Assembly: GCA_016234305.1 (NCBI GenBank)
Contig: JACRFM010000072.1
Location: forward strand, 1-12,901
Direction: 5' to 3'
Source: Candidatus Kerfeldbacteria bacterium
GTDB taxonomy: Bacteria > Patescibacteriota > Patescibacteriia > Veblenbacterales > UBA10138
Length of the DNA stretch: 12,901 nt
Shown here piece after piece: positions 6,401 to 12,559 of the stretch; position 1 is the first letter of the stretch, and each line of letters opens with the position of its first letter. The notes under the pieces are model-generated. The model made no database searches. It had not been told where the DNA came from and worked only from the letters and a program-made list of their open reading frames with translations. Made by a program: the position numbers and the translations under genes.

Positions 6401-6520
6401 TCTAATCATCGTGATAATTTACTCAAATCGACTTTATCCAAAGAAATTACTATCAATCAGGAAGCGTATAGTCATAAATTGGAAATAGAAGGCGAGGCTG
6501 TAACTGTAGAAATTTCATAA
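3440..6520 (+). CDS. ileS: Isoleucyl-tRNA synthetase, type 2 (eukaryote-like) with altered HIGH motif
   Basis: Class Ia isoleucine-tRNA ligase, 1026 aa, close to the usual length. The N-terminal half of the catalytic core carries PPTANGKPGLHHVLARAF: the signature HxGH is replaced by G-L-H-H (residues 48-51), a variant seen in some IleRS2 enzymes. The CP1 editing domain follows, with SWTTTSWTLPGNVAL and GTGVVHTA...GEDD, so post-transfer proofreading of Val-tRNA-Ile is probably kept. Zinc-ribbon cysteine pairs are visible (CPRCG, CWRC, CGDCG, CKCGG). DCWFDSG and KMSKS (644-648) complete the active site, followed by the anticodon-binding helical domain and a C-terminal tail. Residues about 521-532 (SQKSKVKSQK) come from an A-rich repeat inserted in frame. 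It probably leads an operon with the flavoprotein gene and recO. The ATG has no Shine-Dalgarno sequence. Confidence 0.96.
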   Translation: MIKFAELEDKILAFWQEHKIFEKTLAKPATQGKFVFFEGPPTANGKPGLHHVLARAFKDLIPRYKTMQGFKVDRKAGWDTQGLPVELEVEKELKFRGKPDIEKYGIKEFNEHCRQNVWKYKADWEKLTERIGFWLDLDKPYITYEPYYIESLWWILKQVWETKVNGGRLLYKDYKVVPHCPRCGTALSSHEVAQGYKSVTEPAVFVKFKVKPGQKVGNFSTDDNTYILSWTTTSWTLPGNVALAVGKDIEYILASIPIFSKGTPLVYDSFDKINSSKIPDLRSELFIIAKDTVDKVFKDLSPLTYEVVKTVTGNDLVGLEYEPLFDIKPLQNDKSYRVYAADFVTTTEGTGVVHTAVMYGEDDFNLGNEIGLPKFHTVDDSGLFTSEVSEWAGKFVKDKEVEQEIVEDLKQRGLLFKQEMYTHDYPYCWRCESPLLYYAKPSWFIRMSVLREELKQGNEKINWYPEHIKDGRFGEWLDGAKDWAISRERYWGTPLPIWICGDCGNQICIGSFQELSDLTNESQKSKVKSQKFDPHRPFVDEIILACKCGGKMKRVPEVADCWFDSGSMPFAQWGYPSTAGSSELFKEHYPAEFIAEAIDQTRGWFYTLLAVATLLKKAGAIDEAEPPYKNVICLGHINDKYGQKMSKSKGNVVDPWEVINQYGADALRFHFYTANQPGEPKNFDPKDVEEVIKKTFLILFNVVSFYELYKTDGLEVTKSSALNVLDKWVLALAQKLVNEVTEHLEKYEITEAGRKIVEFVTELSTWYVRRSRERFKSEGEDKSAAIATLGYVLRQLSLLMAPFTPFIAEEIYHRAGGQQESVHLENWPQYLSITEEEKSIISSMLDARAVIEGVLSIRASKGMKVRQPLRCVAVWFGSESWKPSKDIENIILEEVNILEWFYPSDDEGITKLLSYDFTNVIIPSRAGWSVPQAKVFIDTGLDDELRALGLIREFSRQVNALRKKRGLTINDYIVLKVGANEKITAILSNHRDNLLKSTLSKEITINQEAYSHKLEIEGEAVTVEIS
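5001..5035. repeat. AAAGTC tandem repeat inserted in frame in ileS
   Basis: Three to four imperfect copies of AAAGTCAAAAGTC lie within the ileS reading frame and encode a Lys/Ser/Gln stretch between the CGDCG zinc-ribbon segment and the conserved (D)PHRPFVDEI segment. The unit resembles the intergenic A-rich repeats seen elsewhere in the window. Confidence 0.7.
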
Positions 6521-6530
6521 CTATTTTATC

Positions 6531-7736
6531 ATGGTGGAGACAGCAAAAAATTACGACGTTATAGTTATCGGCGCTGGACCAGCCGGCGGGCAGTGTGCTC
6601 GCGAGTTGGCTAAGGCAGGCAGAAAAGTTATTTTGTTGGAACATTCACAGGAGATTGGTCAGCCGAATTATTCCACGGCTGGCACACCGCGGGAAACAGT
6701 AGAGGAATTTGATTTACCGGCTAAAGTTTTGTCCGCCACTTGGAACCGGATTTATTTTGCCTCCACGCATGAGGTGGCCGAGTGGACTTACCCCGAGACG
6801 CGCGGTTATGTGTTTGATTTTGCCGCGCTTAAAAAGTTTCTGGCTGAAGACGCGGCGCGTCATGGTGCCGATACTATGGTCGGAGCGGCGGCCACGGAGT
6901 TTATTAAAGAAGGGAGTAATATTGTTGGCCTAAAATATAAGGGCATATTTGGGGAAGGTGAGCTGCGAGCCAAATATATTGTGGATGCCACCGGGCACTG
7001 GGGGTTTGCCAACTCGCAGCTTCATTTGCATGAATTACCAGCCGAAAATATGGCTAGCGGTATAGAGGTGCAAGTTACGGGAATGCCGGCAGATTTTGCC
7101 AAAACTTTGGCATTTTTTGTGGGTGAAGTTGCGCCGCAAGGTTATGCTTGGATATTCCCTATGGAAGAAAGCAATTCAGCTAAAATTGGCGTGGGCGCTT
7201 ATGGTCCTTTGCCGCCGGGAGTAGAGTTAAAATATTTATTAAGGAATTTTTTGGGTAGATTTGAAGCTACTAGGCATCTTGAACCAACTGAAATTCATGG
7301 CGGGGGCGGTTACGTTTCGCCGGGTTTAAAAGATTGTGTATATCAAAATATAATTTTAGTCGGTGATGCCGGCTGTCAAGCGAATGCTTTGGCTTATGAA
7401 GGTATTAGGCACGCGATGAAAGCTGGACGATTAGCCTCTCAAATGATTGACCTGGCTTTGTTAGAAAATTGGAGTTGGTCGCATTTGAAAACAGCTTATG
7501 AAGCGAATTGGCATTGGCAGTTTGGTTTCAGGTGGCATACCTCTTATAAATTTGCCGATATGCTGTATCAAAAGTTTGATGAAAAAGATTGGGATAACTT
7601 AGTAACTGGTTTTAAAACTTTATCAGCTTCGGAGGCTTTTCAGCTGTTTTTTAAATACCGTTACGAGTTAATGTTATTACACCCTAAATTGGCGTTTAGA
7701 TTCGGGCGTAGAATTTGGCGCAACTTACGCGGTTAA
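6531..7736 (+). CDS. Geranylgeranyl reductase family FAD-dependent oxidoreductase
   Basis: A 401-aa flavoprotein of the FixC/geranylgeranyl reductase family (COG0644-type), which reduces double bonds of prenyl chains or oxidises related lipids and quinone precursors. It shows the FAD-binding Rossmann motif GAGPAGG (14-20) with the ribose-binding Glu at the end of the second strand (VILLE, E37), the family segment DFAALKKFLAEDA, the GYAWIFP strand followed by IGVGAYG, and the second FAD motif VGDAGCQANALAYEGI with HAMKAG (about 276-298). No membrane segment is seen. The substrate cannot be read from sequence: CPR cells often lack full isoprenoid pathways, so it may act on scavenged lipids. It starts 10 bp after ileS and ends 3 bp before recO, implying co-transcription. 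No Shine-Dalgarno site is visible. Confidence 0.88.
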   Translation: MVETAKNYDVIVIGAGPAGGQCARELAKAGRKVILLEHSQEIGQPNYSTAGTPRETVEEFDLPAKVLSATWNRIYFASTHEVAEWTYPETRGYVFDFAALKKFLAEDAARHGADTMVGAAATEFIKEGSNIVGLKYKGIFGEGELRAKYIVDATGHWGFANSQLHLHELPAENMASGIEVQVTGMPADFAKTLAFFVGEVAPQGYAWIFPMEESNSAKIGVGAYGPLPPGVELKYLLRNFLGRFEATRHLEPTEIHGGGGYVSPGLKDCVYQNIILVGDAGCQANALAYEGIRHAMKAGRLASQMIDLALLENWSWSHLKTAYEANWHWQFGFRWHTSYKFADMLYQKFDEKDWDNLVTGFKTLSASEAFQLFFKYRYELMLLHPKLAFRFGRRIWRNLRG

Positions 7737-7739
7737 TTT

Positions 7740-8489
7740 ATGTCCACTTATTTAACTCACGGGTTTGTTTTGAAACGCCGTCCGTGGCGGGAAGGTGATA
7801 GATTATACACCGTTTACACCCAGCATCACGGTAAGCTTGATTTGATTGCCGCCGGTAGCCAGCGCGCTAATTCCAAATTGGCCTCACACCTTTTGCCTTT
7901 TGCCAGCGTGGAGATGATGATAGCCCATGGCCGAACGTTTGACCGTTTGGCTTCGGCCAATTTGGAGACAATTTATTTAAAACCGCCTTATCATCTGCCG
8001 ACAGTTATTTTGGCCAGCAGTTTTTTGGAGATTATTGACAATGCCACTAAGGAAGGACAGGCCGAAGCCAGGCTTTTTCAGCTTTTGCTTGATTACCTGA
8101 GACAATTGTCTAGTGAACCGATTATTGATAATTCTGCCTGGCGCAACCAAGCGCGCTACCAATTAATGCAGTTTATAATGAAAGTGTTAAATATCACTGG
8201 TTTGGATTTTCATATCCACAAATGTGAAGTTTGCCAGGATAATTTGCGGGCGGAAGTTAATTTTAGTTGGTTAAGGCACGGTTTTATACACAAAGACTGT
8301 ACAACTGGTGCCGAGAATATAGTAGCTTTACCAGTGGAAGTGAGCGCTTGGGTGAATAAGAGCGCCAGTAGTGGACCTACAGAGCCAGCTGAATTACCTT
8401 TATCGTTTTTGGGTTTTTTAACAGATTATTTGGCCGGACATACCGGCCGTGATTTGAGCACTCTTAAAGTATTGAAGAGTGTATTATAA
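7740..8489 (+). CDS. recO: DNA repair protein RecO
   Basis: RecO anneals ssDNA and, with RecR (and RecF), loads RecA onto SSB-coated gaps. The 249-aa length is normal. The N-terminal OB fold begins YLTHGFVLKRRPWREGDRLYTVYTQHHGKLDLIAAGSQ, the family's opening (T.giVLk.r...E.D.l..l.T...Gk). A helical domain follows, then a zinc-finger-like region with CEVC (about 161-164) and a later HKDC. The usual second CxxC is reduced to one Cys with nearby His, so zinc binding is uncertain. The ATG is 3 bp after the flavoprotein stop, with no ribosome site, consistent with translational coupling. TATAAT at 8485-8490 overlaps the stop but has no good -35. Confidence 0.93.
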   Translation: MSTYLTHGFVLKRRPWREGDRLYTVYTQHHGKLDLIAAGSQRANSKLASHLLPFASVEMMIAHGRTFDRLASANLETIYLKPPYHLPTVILASSFLEIIDNATKEGQAEARLFQLLLDYLRQLSSEPIIDNSAWRNQARYQLMQFIMKVLNITGLDFHIHKCEVCQDNLRAEVNFSWLRHGFIHKDCTTGAENIVALPVEVSAWVNKSASSGPTEPAELPLSFLGFLTDYLAGHTGRDLSTLKVLKSVL

Positions 8490-8497
8490 TTAAGATA

Positions 8498-8651
8498 GTA
8501 TACCCAGTAATACAACTTCACTATTGCTCGCCTTGGGCACATAACCTTAATCCCCATTTATAAAACTATGATTTTGAGTTTAGCTAATTTAATTTCTCTT
8601 TCACTCGGCTCGTATTTAGGTGCCTAGTGAAGTTATTGTTACTGGGTATGC
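8498..8651. repeat. 154-bp segment bounded by ~24-bp terminal inverted repeats (copies C and D); MITE-like
   Basis: Copy C (8498-8521) reads GTATACCCAGTAATACAACT on the plus strand and then TCAC. Copy D (8627-8651) reads GTGAAGTTATTGTTACTGGG then TATGC. They are near-perfect reverse complements of each other and belong to the repeat family around the GIY-YIG gene (2928-2947, 3218-3261). The interior holds no gene. This looks like a gene-less derivative of a small mobile element inserted between recO and the next gene. No target-site duplication is obvious. Confidence 0.65.
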
Positions 8652-10564
8652 CTAAAAGTCGAGTTACTGATATAACCATAGATTATAACAAGCCAATTGA
8701 TGGGTCTAAGCCTCAGCCAACCCCGCCTCCAGTCAAGACGGAAATTAATTGGGGCGAGCTTTACAGCCAGCCAGCTCTGGGTGATTTGCCGACCTTAGTT
8801 AAAGCTTCCCGCCGCCGACGCCACTTAGCTTATGTAGCGGCGGCTTTGGTTTTTTTATTAATTGGCGCCGGTGTGAGTTGGTTTTTATTTGGCCGCAGCC
8901 CGGCCAAGTTTGGCGAGGAAGCAGTTCAGTTTAATTTGCAGACTTCACCGGAAATTCCTTCCGGGCAAGTGATTGAATATACTTTAGCTTATAACAATAA
9001 CCAGTCAGTCGGCCTTAAGCAAATTGAAATTAATTTTCGTTATCCCGATGGGTTTACTTTTAGTGATGCCAATCTACAACCTGATAACAAAGAGGCTACT
9101 AATTTTATTATTTCTAATATAGACTCATACCAAAGCGGCAGTTTGATTGTACGCGGCCAGTTAATCGGTGAACTTAAGGATAACAAGCAGCTAACCGCCT
9201 TAATTGCTTATGAGCCGGCCAATATTAAAGCGCAATTCACTAAGACACTTATGGTCAGCACGCAACTCGTGGCTTCGGTGGTTAATTTGGAACTGCAAGG
9301 ACCTGATAAGTTAGCTATCAGCCAGCCAGCTACTTTAGCCATTAAATATCGCAATAGTTCAACGGCTAAATTAGTTAATTTGCGTTTACGTCTTAATTTG
9401 CCGGGCGGGTTTGAACTGGAGGTGCCAACGTTGGCGCCTGAAGCAGGGCAGAATAATATTTGGAAATTGCCTGATTTAGAACCGCAAAGCGAGGACAGTT
9501 TTGAACTCAAGGGTAAATTTTCCCCAGCCGCCCAAGGCGCCCAGCAGTCAGTCGGGGTGGCGGTTGGTTTCTTGGGCGGCGTTGACAGGCTTTTCTCGGT
9601 GCAGGAAGAAAAAATTTGGCAAGTAGCCTTAGCAACTTCGCGGATTAGTCTTAATCTAACGGCCAATGATGTAGCTTTAAAAAGCCAGATTGATTTAGGG
9701 CAGGAAGTAAAATATGAATTAGTTCTGGCTAATGATGGTGATACGCCTTATAGCGATATGGCAGTTAAGATTAAATTATCAACCCAGTATCTTGATTGGT
9801 CCAGTTTAAAAGATGATTTTGGCGGCAAAGCCGATAGTAACGCCGGTACTATAAATTGGTCAGCCGATAGTTTGTCATTATTGAAGTTATTACAACCTAA
9901 ATCCAGAACCACCTTGAGTTTCCGCATTCGTACGGTTGGTGGTTTGGTGGCTGAGGCCAGGTCACCGGTTAGTTTGGCCGCTCAAGCCACCGCTGAGGTT
10001 AAACAGTTGGTTGATAACAATCTGCAAACCGTGAGCGTGCAATCAAACGAAGTGATGACCAAACTAAATTCGGTTTTAAGTTTATCCGCTGAGGGACGTT
10101 ATTATACAGACCAGTTAATTAAACTTGGTTCCGGACCTTTGCCGCCCCGGGTTGGGCAGACCACCACCTATGTTATTTTTTGGCGCTTAGGCAACACGCT
10201 TAATGATTTGGAAAACATTGAAGTAACTACTACTTTGCCGCAAGACGTTAACTGGACTGGGCAAACGGTCGTATCGGCTGGTCAAGGGTTAACTTACAAT
10301 CCTAATACCCGTGAAGTGCGCTGGCAGTTAAATCGTTTGCCGGCCGGGGCGGGCTTGAGTTTTGCCAAGCCAGAAGCTTGGTTTGAAGTGGCTATCAGGC
10401 CGGTAGAGAGTGATGCTGATAAGATTTTGGTTTTGACTAAAACTACCACGGCGACAGCTCGGGATAGCGTTTCAGGCGCTGATTTAATCGCCACTGCCAA
10501 ATTTGTGACTACGGAATTAGATGACGATTTAAGCGCTCAAGGTAAGGGAGCGGTGGTAAGATAG
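8648..10564 (+). CDS. Single-pass membrane protein with large DUF11/CARDB-like extracytoplasmic region
   Basis: About 638 aa from ATG 8648. A GTG at 8627 would add seven residues, all encoded by repeat copy D, so the ATG is preferred. The N-terminal ~58 residues are cytoplasmic and proline-rich, ending in RRRR (55-58). One hydrophobic helix follows (about 61-81, AAALVFLLIGAGVSW). The positive charges before it predict N-in, C-out topology. The remaining ~550 residues look like four or more beta-sandwich repeats in the style of DUF11 or CARDB adhesin/scaffold modules: FRYPDGFTF, LRLNLPGGFELEVP, LVLANDGDTPYSDMAV, YVIFWRLGNTLNDLENIEV. No catalytic motif, sortase signal or C-terminal anchor is seen. 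It is probably an envelope or surface scaffold. It lies upstream of a small membrane protein and a membrane-anchored ClpC-like protein, which may be partners (inference). Confidence 0.78.
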   Translation: MPKSRVTDITIDYNKPIDGSKPQPTPPPVKTEINWGELYSQPALGDLPTLVKASRRRRHLAYVAAALVFLLIGAGVSWFLFGRSPAKFGEEAVQFNLQTSPEIPSGQVIEYTLAYNNNQSVGLKQIEINFRYPDGFTFSDANLQPDNKEATNFIISNIDSYQSGSLIVRGQLIGELKDNKQLTALIAYEPANIKAQFTKTLMVSTQLVASVVNLELQGPDKLAISQPATLAIKYRNSSTAKLVNLRLRLNLPGGFELEVPTLAPEAGQNNIWKLPDLEPQSEDSFELKGKFSPAAQGAQQSVGVAVGFLGGVDRLFSVQEEKIWQVALATSRISLNLTANDVALKSQIDLGQEVKYELVLANDGDTPYSDMAVKIKLSTQYLDWSSLKDDFGGKADSNAGTINWSADSLSLLKLLQPKSRTTLSFRIRTVGGLVAEARSPVSLAAQATAEVKQLVDNNLQTVSVQSNEVMTKLNSVLSLSAEGRYYTDQLIKLGSGPLPPRVGQTTTYVIFWRLGNTLNDLENIEVTTTLPQDVNWTGQTVVSAGQGLTYNPNTREVRWQLNRLPAGAGLSFAKPEAWFEVAIRPVESDADKILVLTKTTTATARDSVSGADLIATAKFVTTELDDDLSAQGKGAVVR

Positions 10565-10602
10565 TTTAAAATTTAAAAATCAAAAATTAAAATAGCAGGC
10601 TT
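10565..10602. repeat. A-rich low-complexity repeat
   Basis: Iterations of TTTAAAAATCAAAAATTAAAA begin immediately after the stop of the preceding gene. They belong to the same class as 2073-2106. A matching T-rich run (about 10735-10775, TTTTGCATTTTGATATTTTC) lies just before the next gene, so the 217-bp spacer is bracketed by these sequences. Confidence 0.55.
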
Positions 10603-10729
10603 AAAATCCAAAATCCTAAATTCAAATATAAGTATTTATTGGGGGAAATTAAAGGGTCTGGGTATTATTTCCCGCCAAGGGTGGGTCGGCCTATGGCGGA
10701 AGGTATTAGGATTTAAGATTTGGAATTTT
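10603..10729. repeat. Long imperfect palindrome with two overlapping inner hairpins
   Basis: The left arm (10603-10630, AAAATCCAAAATCCTAAATT...) is the imperfect reverse complement of the right arm (10704-10729, TATTAGGATTTAAGATTTGG...). Inside, GGGAAAT (10643-10649) pairs with ATTTCCC (10667-10673), and CCGCCA (10672-10677, extendable outward) pairs with TGGCGG (10694-10699). These two inner stems overlap at 10672-10673, so they compete. The element could be a MITE or an RNA switch or attenuator ahead of the downstream membrane genes. No known RNA family is recognised. Confidence 0.5.
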
Positions 10730-10781
10730 TATAATTTTGCTTTGTCATTTTGCATTTTGATATTTTCATTTTGATTTATTT

Positions 10782-11135
10782 ATGTTATTAATTTGGAAAC
10801 AAACTGCTCAGTTGATTTTGGAATTCTTGACTGATATTGTTCGTTTTCCGTGGTGGTGGTATGGCGGCGGTTTAAAAATGGTCGCCGGGTGGTCGTGGCG
10901 CGCTTGGACTAACACGCGCTTGCGAGTTAGCTGGCGCATCTTTGCCAAAAGTTTATTCAAGCCTATGTACCAGGATTATTCTTGGCAAGGTCGAATTATT
11001 AGTTTGGTGATGCGCGGACTATTGCTATTAGTTAAAACCGGCCATGTGTTATTGGCTGGTTTGCTGTACGCCATACCGGTTTTAGTTTGGCTGGCGATTT
11101 TGCCCCTGAGTTTATTAATTATTTTTAGTAATTAA
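10782..11135 (+). CDS. Small Trp-rich membrane protein of unknown function (117 aa)
   Basis: I do not recognise a named family. The protein is rich in Trp (about 10 of 117), including PWWWYGGG. An N-terminal hydrophobic or amphipathic helix (about residues 3-24) precedes a basic central stretch with RAWTNTRLRVSWRIF. A long C-terminal hydrophobic region (about 78-115, GLLLLVKTGHVLLAG and YAIPVLVWLAILPLSLLII) can span the membrane once or twice. The ATG is preceded by a T-rich stretch with no ribosome site. The stop is 2 bp before the ClpC-like gene's GTG, so the two are very likely translated from one mRNA and may act together at the membrane (inference). Confidence 0.72.
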   Translation: MLLIWKQTAQLILEFLTDIVRFPWWWYGGGLKMVAGWSWRAWTNTRLRVSWRIFAKSLFKPMYQDYSWQGRIISLVMRGLLLLVKTGHVLLAGLLYAIPVLVWLAILPLSLLIIFSN

Positions 11136-11137
11136 CC

Positions 11138-12559
11138 GTGCCGCAATTTATTTGGCAAAACAATTATACTTGGGATGATATTAAATTTCGCCATGTTCGC
11201 TTATTTATATATCGTTTGGCGGCTTTAGTTAGCTTATGGTTGGCGCTTATAGCTTTAATAATTTTCAGTGTGTCAATTTGGGAGCAGGGCAATTTGATCC
11301 TAGACATGTTTGTGCCATCTTTTCCCACCGCCAAGATTTTTTGGCTGAGTTTGCTTCTCGCTGGCTATACTTGGTATAGATTTGACCGGGAAAAGTATTG
11401 GTACCCGGCCTTAATCGCGAGTCAGGAAACGGTGGCAGTTGATAATTATTTAACTGAAGACGTTTGGATAATTTTGGAGCAAGCTTATCGTTATGCCCAT
11501 AAAGTAGCTCACGCCAAAGTTAGTCCGCTTCATTTGTTGGCCGGGGCGCTTAAGGACCAGACGGTAATTATGGTACTCGTTAGGTTGGGTGTTGATATTG
11601 GCCGGCTGACTGACGTGTTGCGCCATACTTTGGCTAAAGAAGAGCAGGGCCAAATGGCCCAGTTGTCGGACGAAGGTAAAAAAGTTTTTACTCAAGCGGC
11701 AGCCTTAGCGCTGCAGCGCAAAACTAAGCATCTTGAGTCAACCGAATTGTTATTGGCCCTGGTCATGAGTCAAGCGAATACTCGCGAGGTGATTGAAGAA
11801 ATGGCGATTGAGCCGTCGGCGGTGGCTAATGTGACAGCCTGGTTTACCTGGCGTCGTAGATTATTCAGTCAGCATCGTAATTATTTACGCTTGGCTAAAT
11901 ATCGCCCCAAACACGCGCTGGACAGGGCTTATTTGGCCATTGAGACACCTTTTTTGTATAGGGTCGCAAGTGACCTGACCAGCGCAGCCGCTCGTGGTTA
12001 TTTGGCGCCGTGTTTGGCTCGTGAGACTGAACTTGAACAAATTTATCATATTATTCAAGGTGGACAACAAAGCGTGATTTTAGTGGGCGAGACTGGCGTT
12101 GGTAAAAAGACTTTAGTGGAAGGCTTAGCTCAGGCTATGGCGGCCGATGAAGTACCGTCCATTTTGCAAGATAAACATCTTTATGCCTTATCCTTGGCTA
12201 AATTGTTAAGTGGTACCACTCCGGCTGAAGCCGGGGCGCGGTTGTGGCGTTCTTTGGTTGAAATTATTCGAGCTGGTAATATTATATTGGTCATTAGCGA
12301 GATTGAACAGTTAATTAATCAACAGGCTGAATCCGGACAGCTCGGGTTAAGCGACATTTTAGCTAACGCTGTCAGTGAATATGGTTTGTTAATAATCGCC
12401 ACCACTACGCCGCCGGCTTGGCGCAACCTACAAGAAGGTTCATCGCTCGGCCAAGTATTTCAGCCGGTTGAGGTTAAGGAACTTGACCTTAACGGTACCA
12501 TTCAGGTTTTGGAATCACATTTACCGCGCTTAGAATATAAGCATCGTGTTTTTTTTTAG
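11138..12559 (+). CDS. Membrane-anchored ClpC-like AAA+ protein, N-terminal part (N-domain plus degenerate D1); frame ends at a T9 run
   Basis: A 473-aa frame from GTG 11138, 2 bp after the small membrane gene. Two hydrophobic segments (about 23-47 and 66-81) anchor the N-terminus, which ordinary ClpC lacks. Residues ~105-240 resemble the Clp N-domain (double repeat beginning AYRYAHKVAHAKVSPLHLLA). Residues ~293-470 are an AAA+ D1 module, but altered. Walker A is GETGVGKKT (317-325), with Lys where Thr/Ser normally follows GK. Walker B ends ILVISE (384-388... S387-E388), with Ser for the Mg-binding Asp. The arginine-finger segment is SLGQVFQPV, where ClpC has ALERRFQPV. D1 is therefore probably inactive. 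The frame stops at 12559 immediately after nine T. The D1 lid and start of D2 continue in another frame (12558-12901). Confidence 0.85.
   Translation: MPQFIWQNNYTWDDIKFRHVRLFIYRLAALVSLWLALIALIIFSVSIWEQGNLILDMFVPSFPTAKIFWLSLLLAGYTWYRFDREKYWYPALIASQETVAVDNYLTEDVWIILEQAYRYAHKVAHAKVSPLHLLAGALKDQTVIMVLVRLGVDIGRLTDVLRHTLAKEEQGQMAQLSDEGKKVFTQAAALALQRKTKHLESTELLLALVMSQANTREVIEEMAIEPSAVANVTAWFTWRRRLFSQHRNYLRLAKYRPKHALDRAYLAIETPFLYRVASDLTSAAARGYLAPCLARETELEQIYHIIQGGQQSVILVGETGVGKKTLVEGLAQAMAADEVPSILQDKHLYALSLAKLLSGTTPAEAGARLWRSLVEIIRAGNIILVISEIEQLINQQAESGQLGLSDILANAVSEYGLLIIATTTPPAWRNLQEGSSLGQVFQPVEVKELDLNGTIQVLESHLPRLEYKHRVFF
12549..12557 (+). other. T9 homopolymer at the frame break in the ClpC-like gene
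   Basis: Nine T precede AG, giving GTT TTT TTT TAG in the upstream frame. With eight T the codons read V-F-F-S-Y-Y-A-L-Q and join the ClpC D1 lid without interruption. Runs of nine T or A are known sites of RNA-polymerase slippage and are also typical sites of sequencing indels. Confidence 0.85.

Noticed and set aside
6709..6933. 74-aa plus-strand frame inside the flavoprotein gene
   Set aside because: It is an alternative frame of a conserved FAD enzyme with no family resemblance.
8485..8490. TATAAT at the recO stop as a promoter for the next gene
   Set aside because: No acceptable -35 at 16-18 nt, and the start codon is about 140 nt away beyond an inverted-repeat element; the match is likely chance in A/T-rich DNA.
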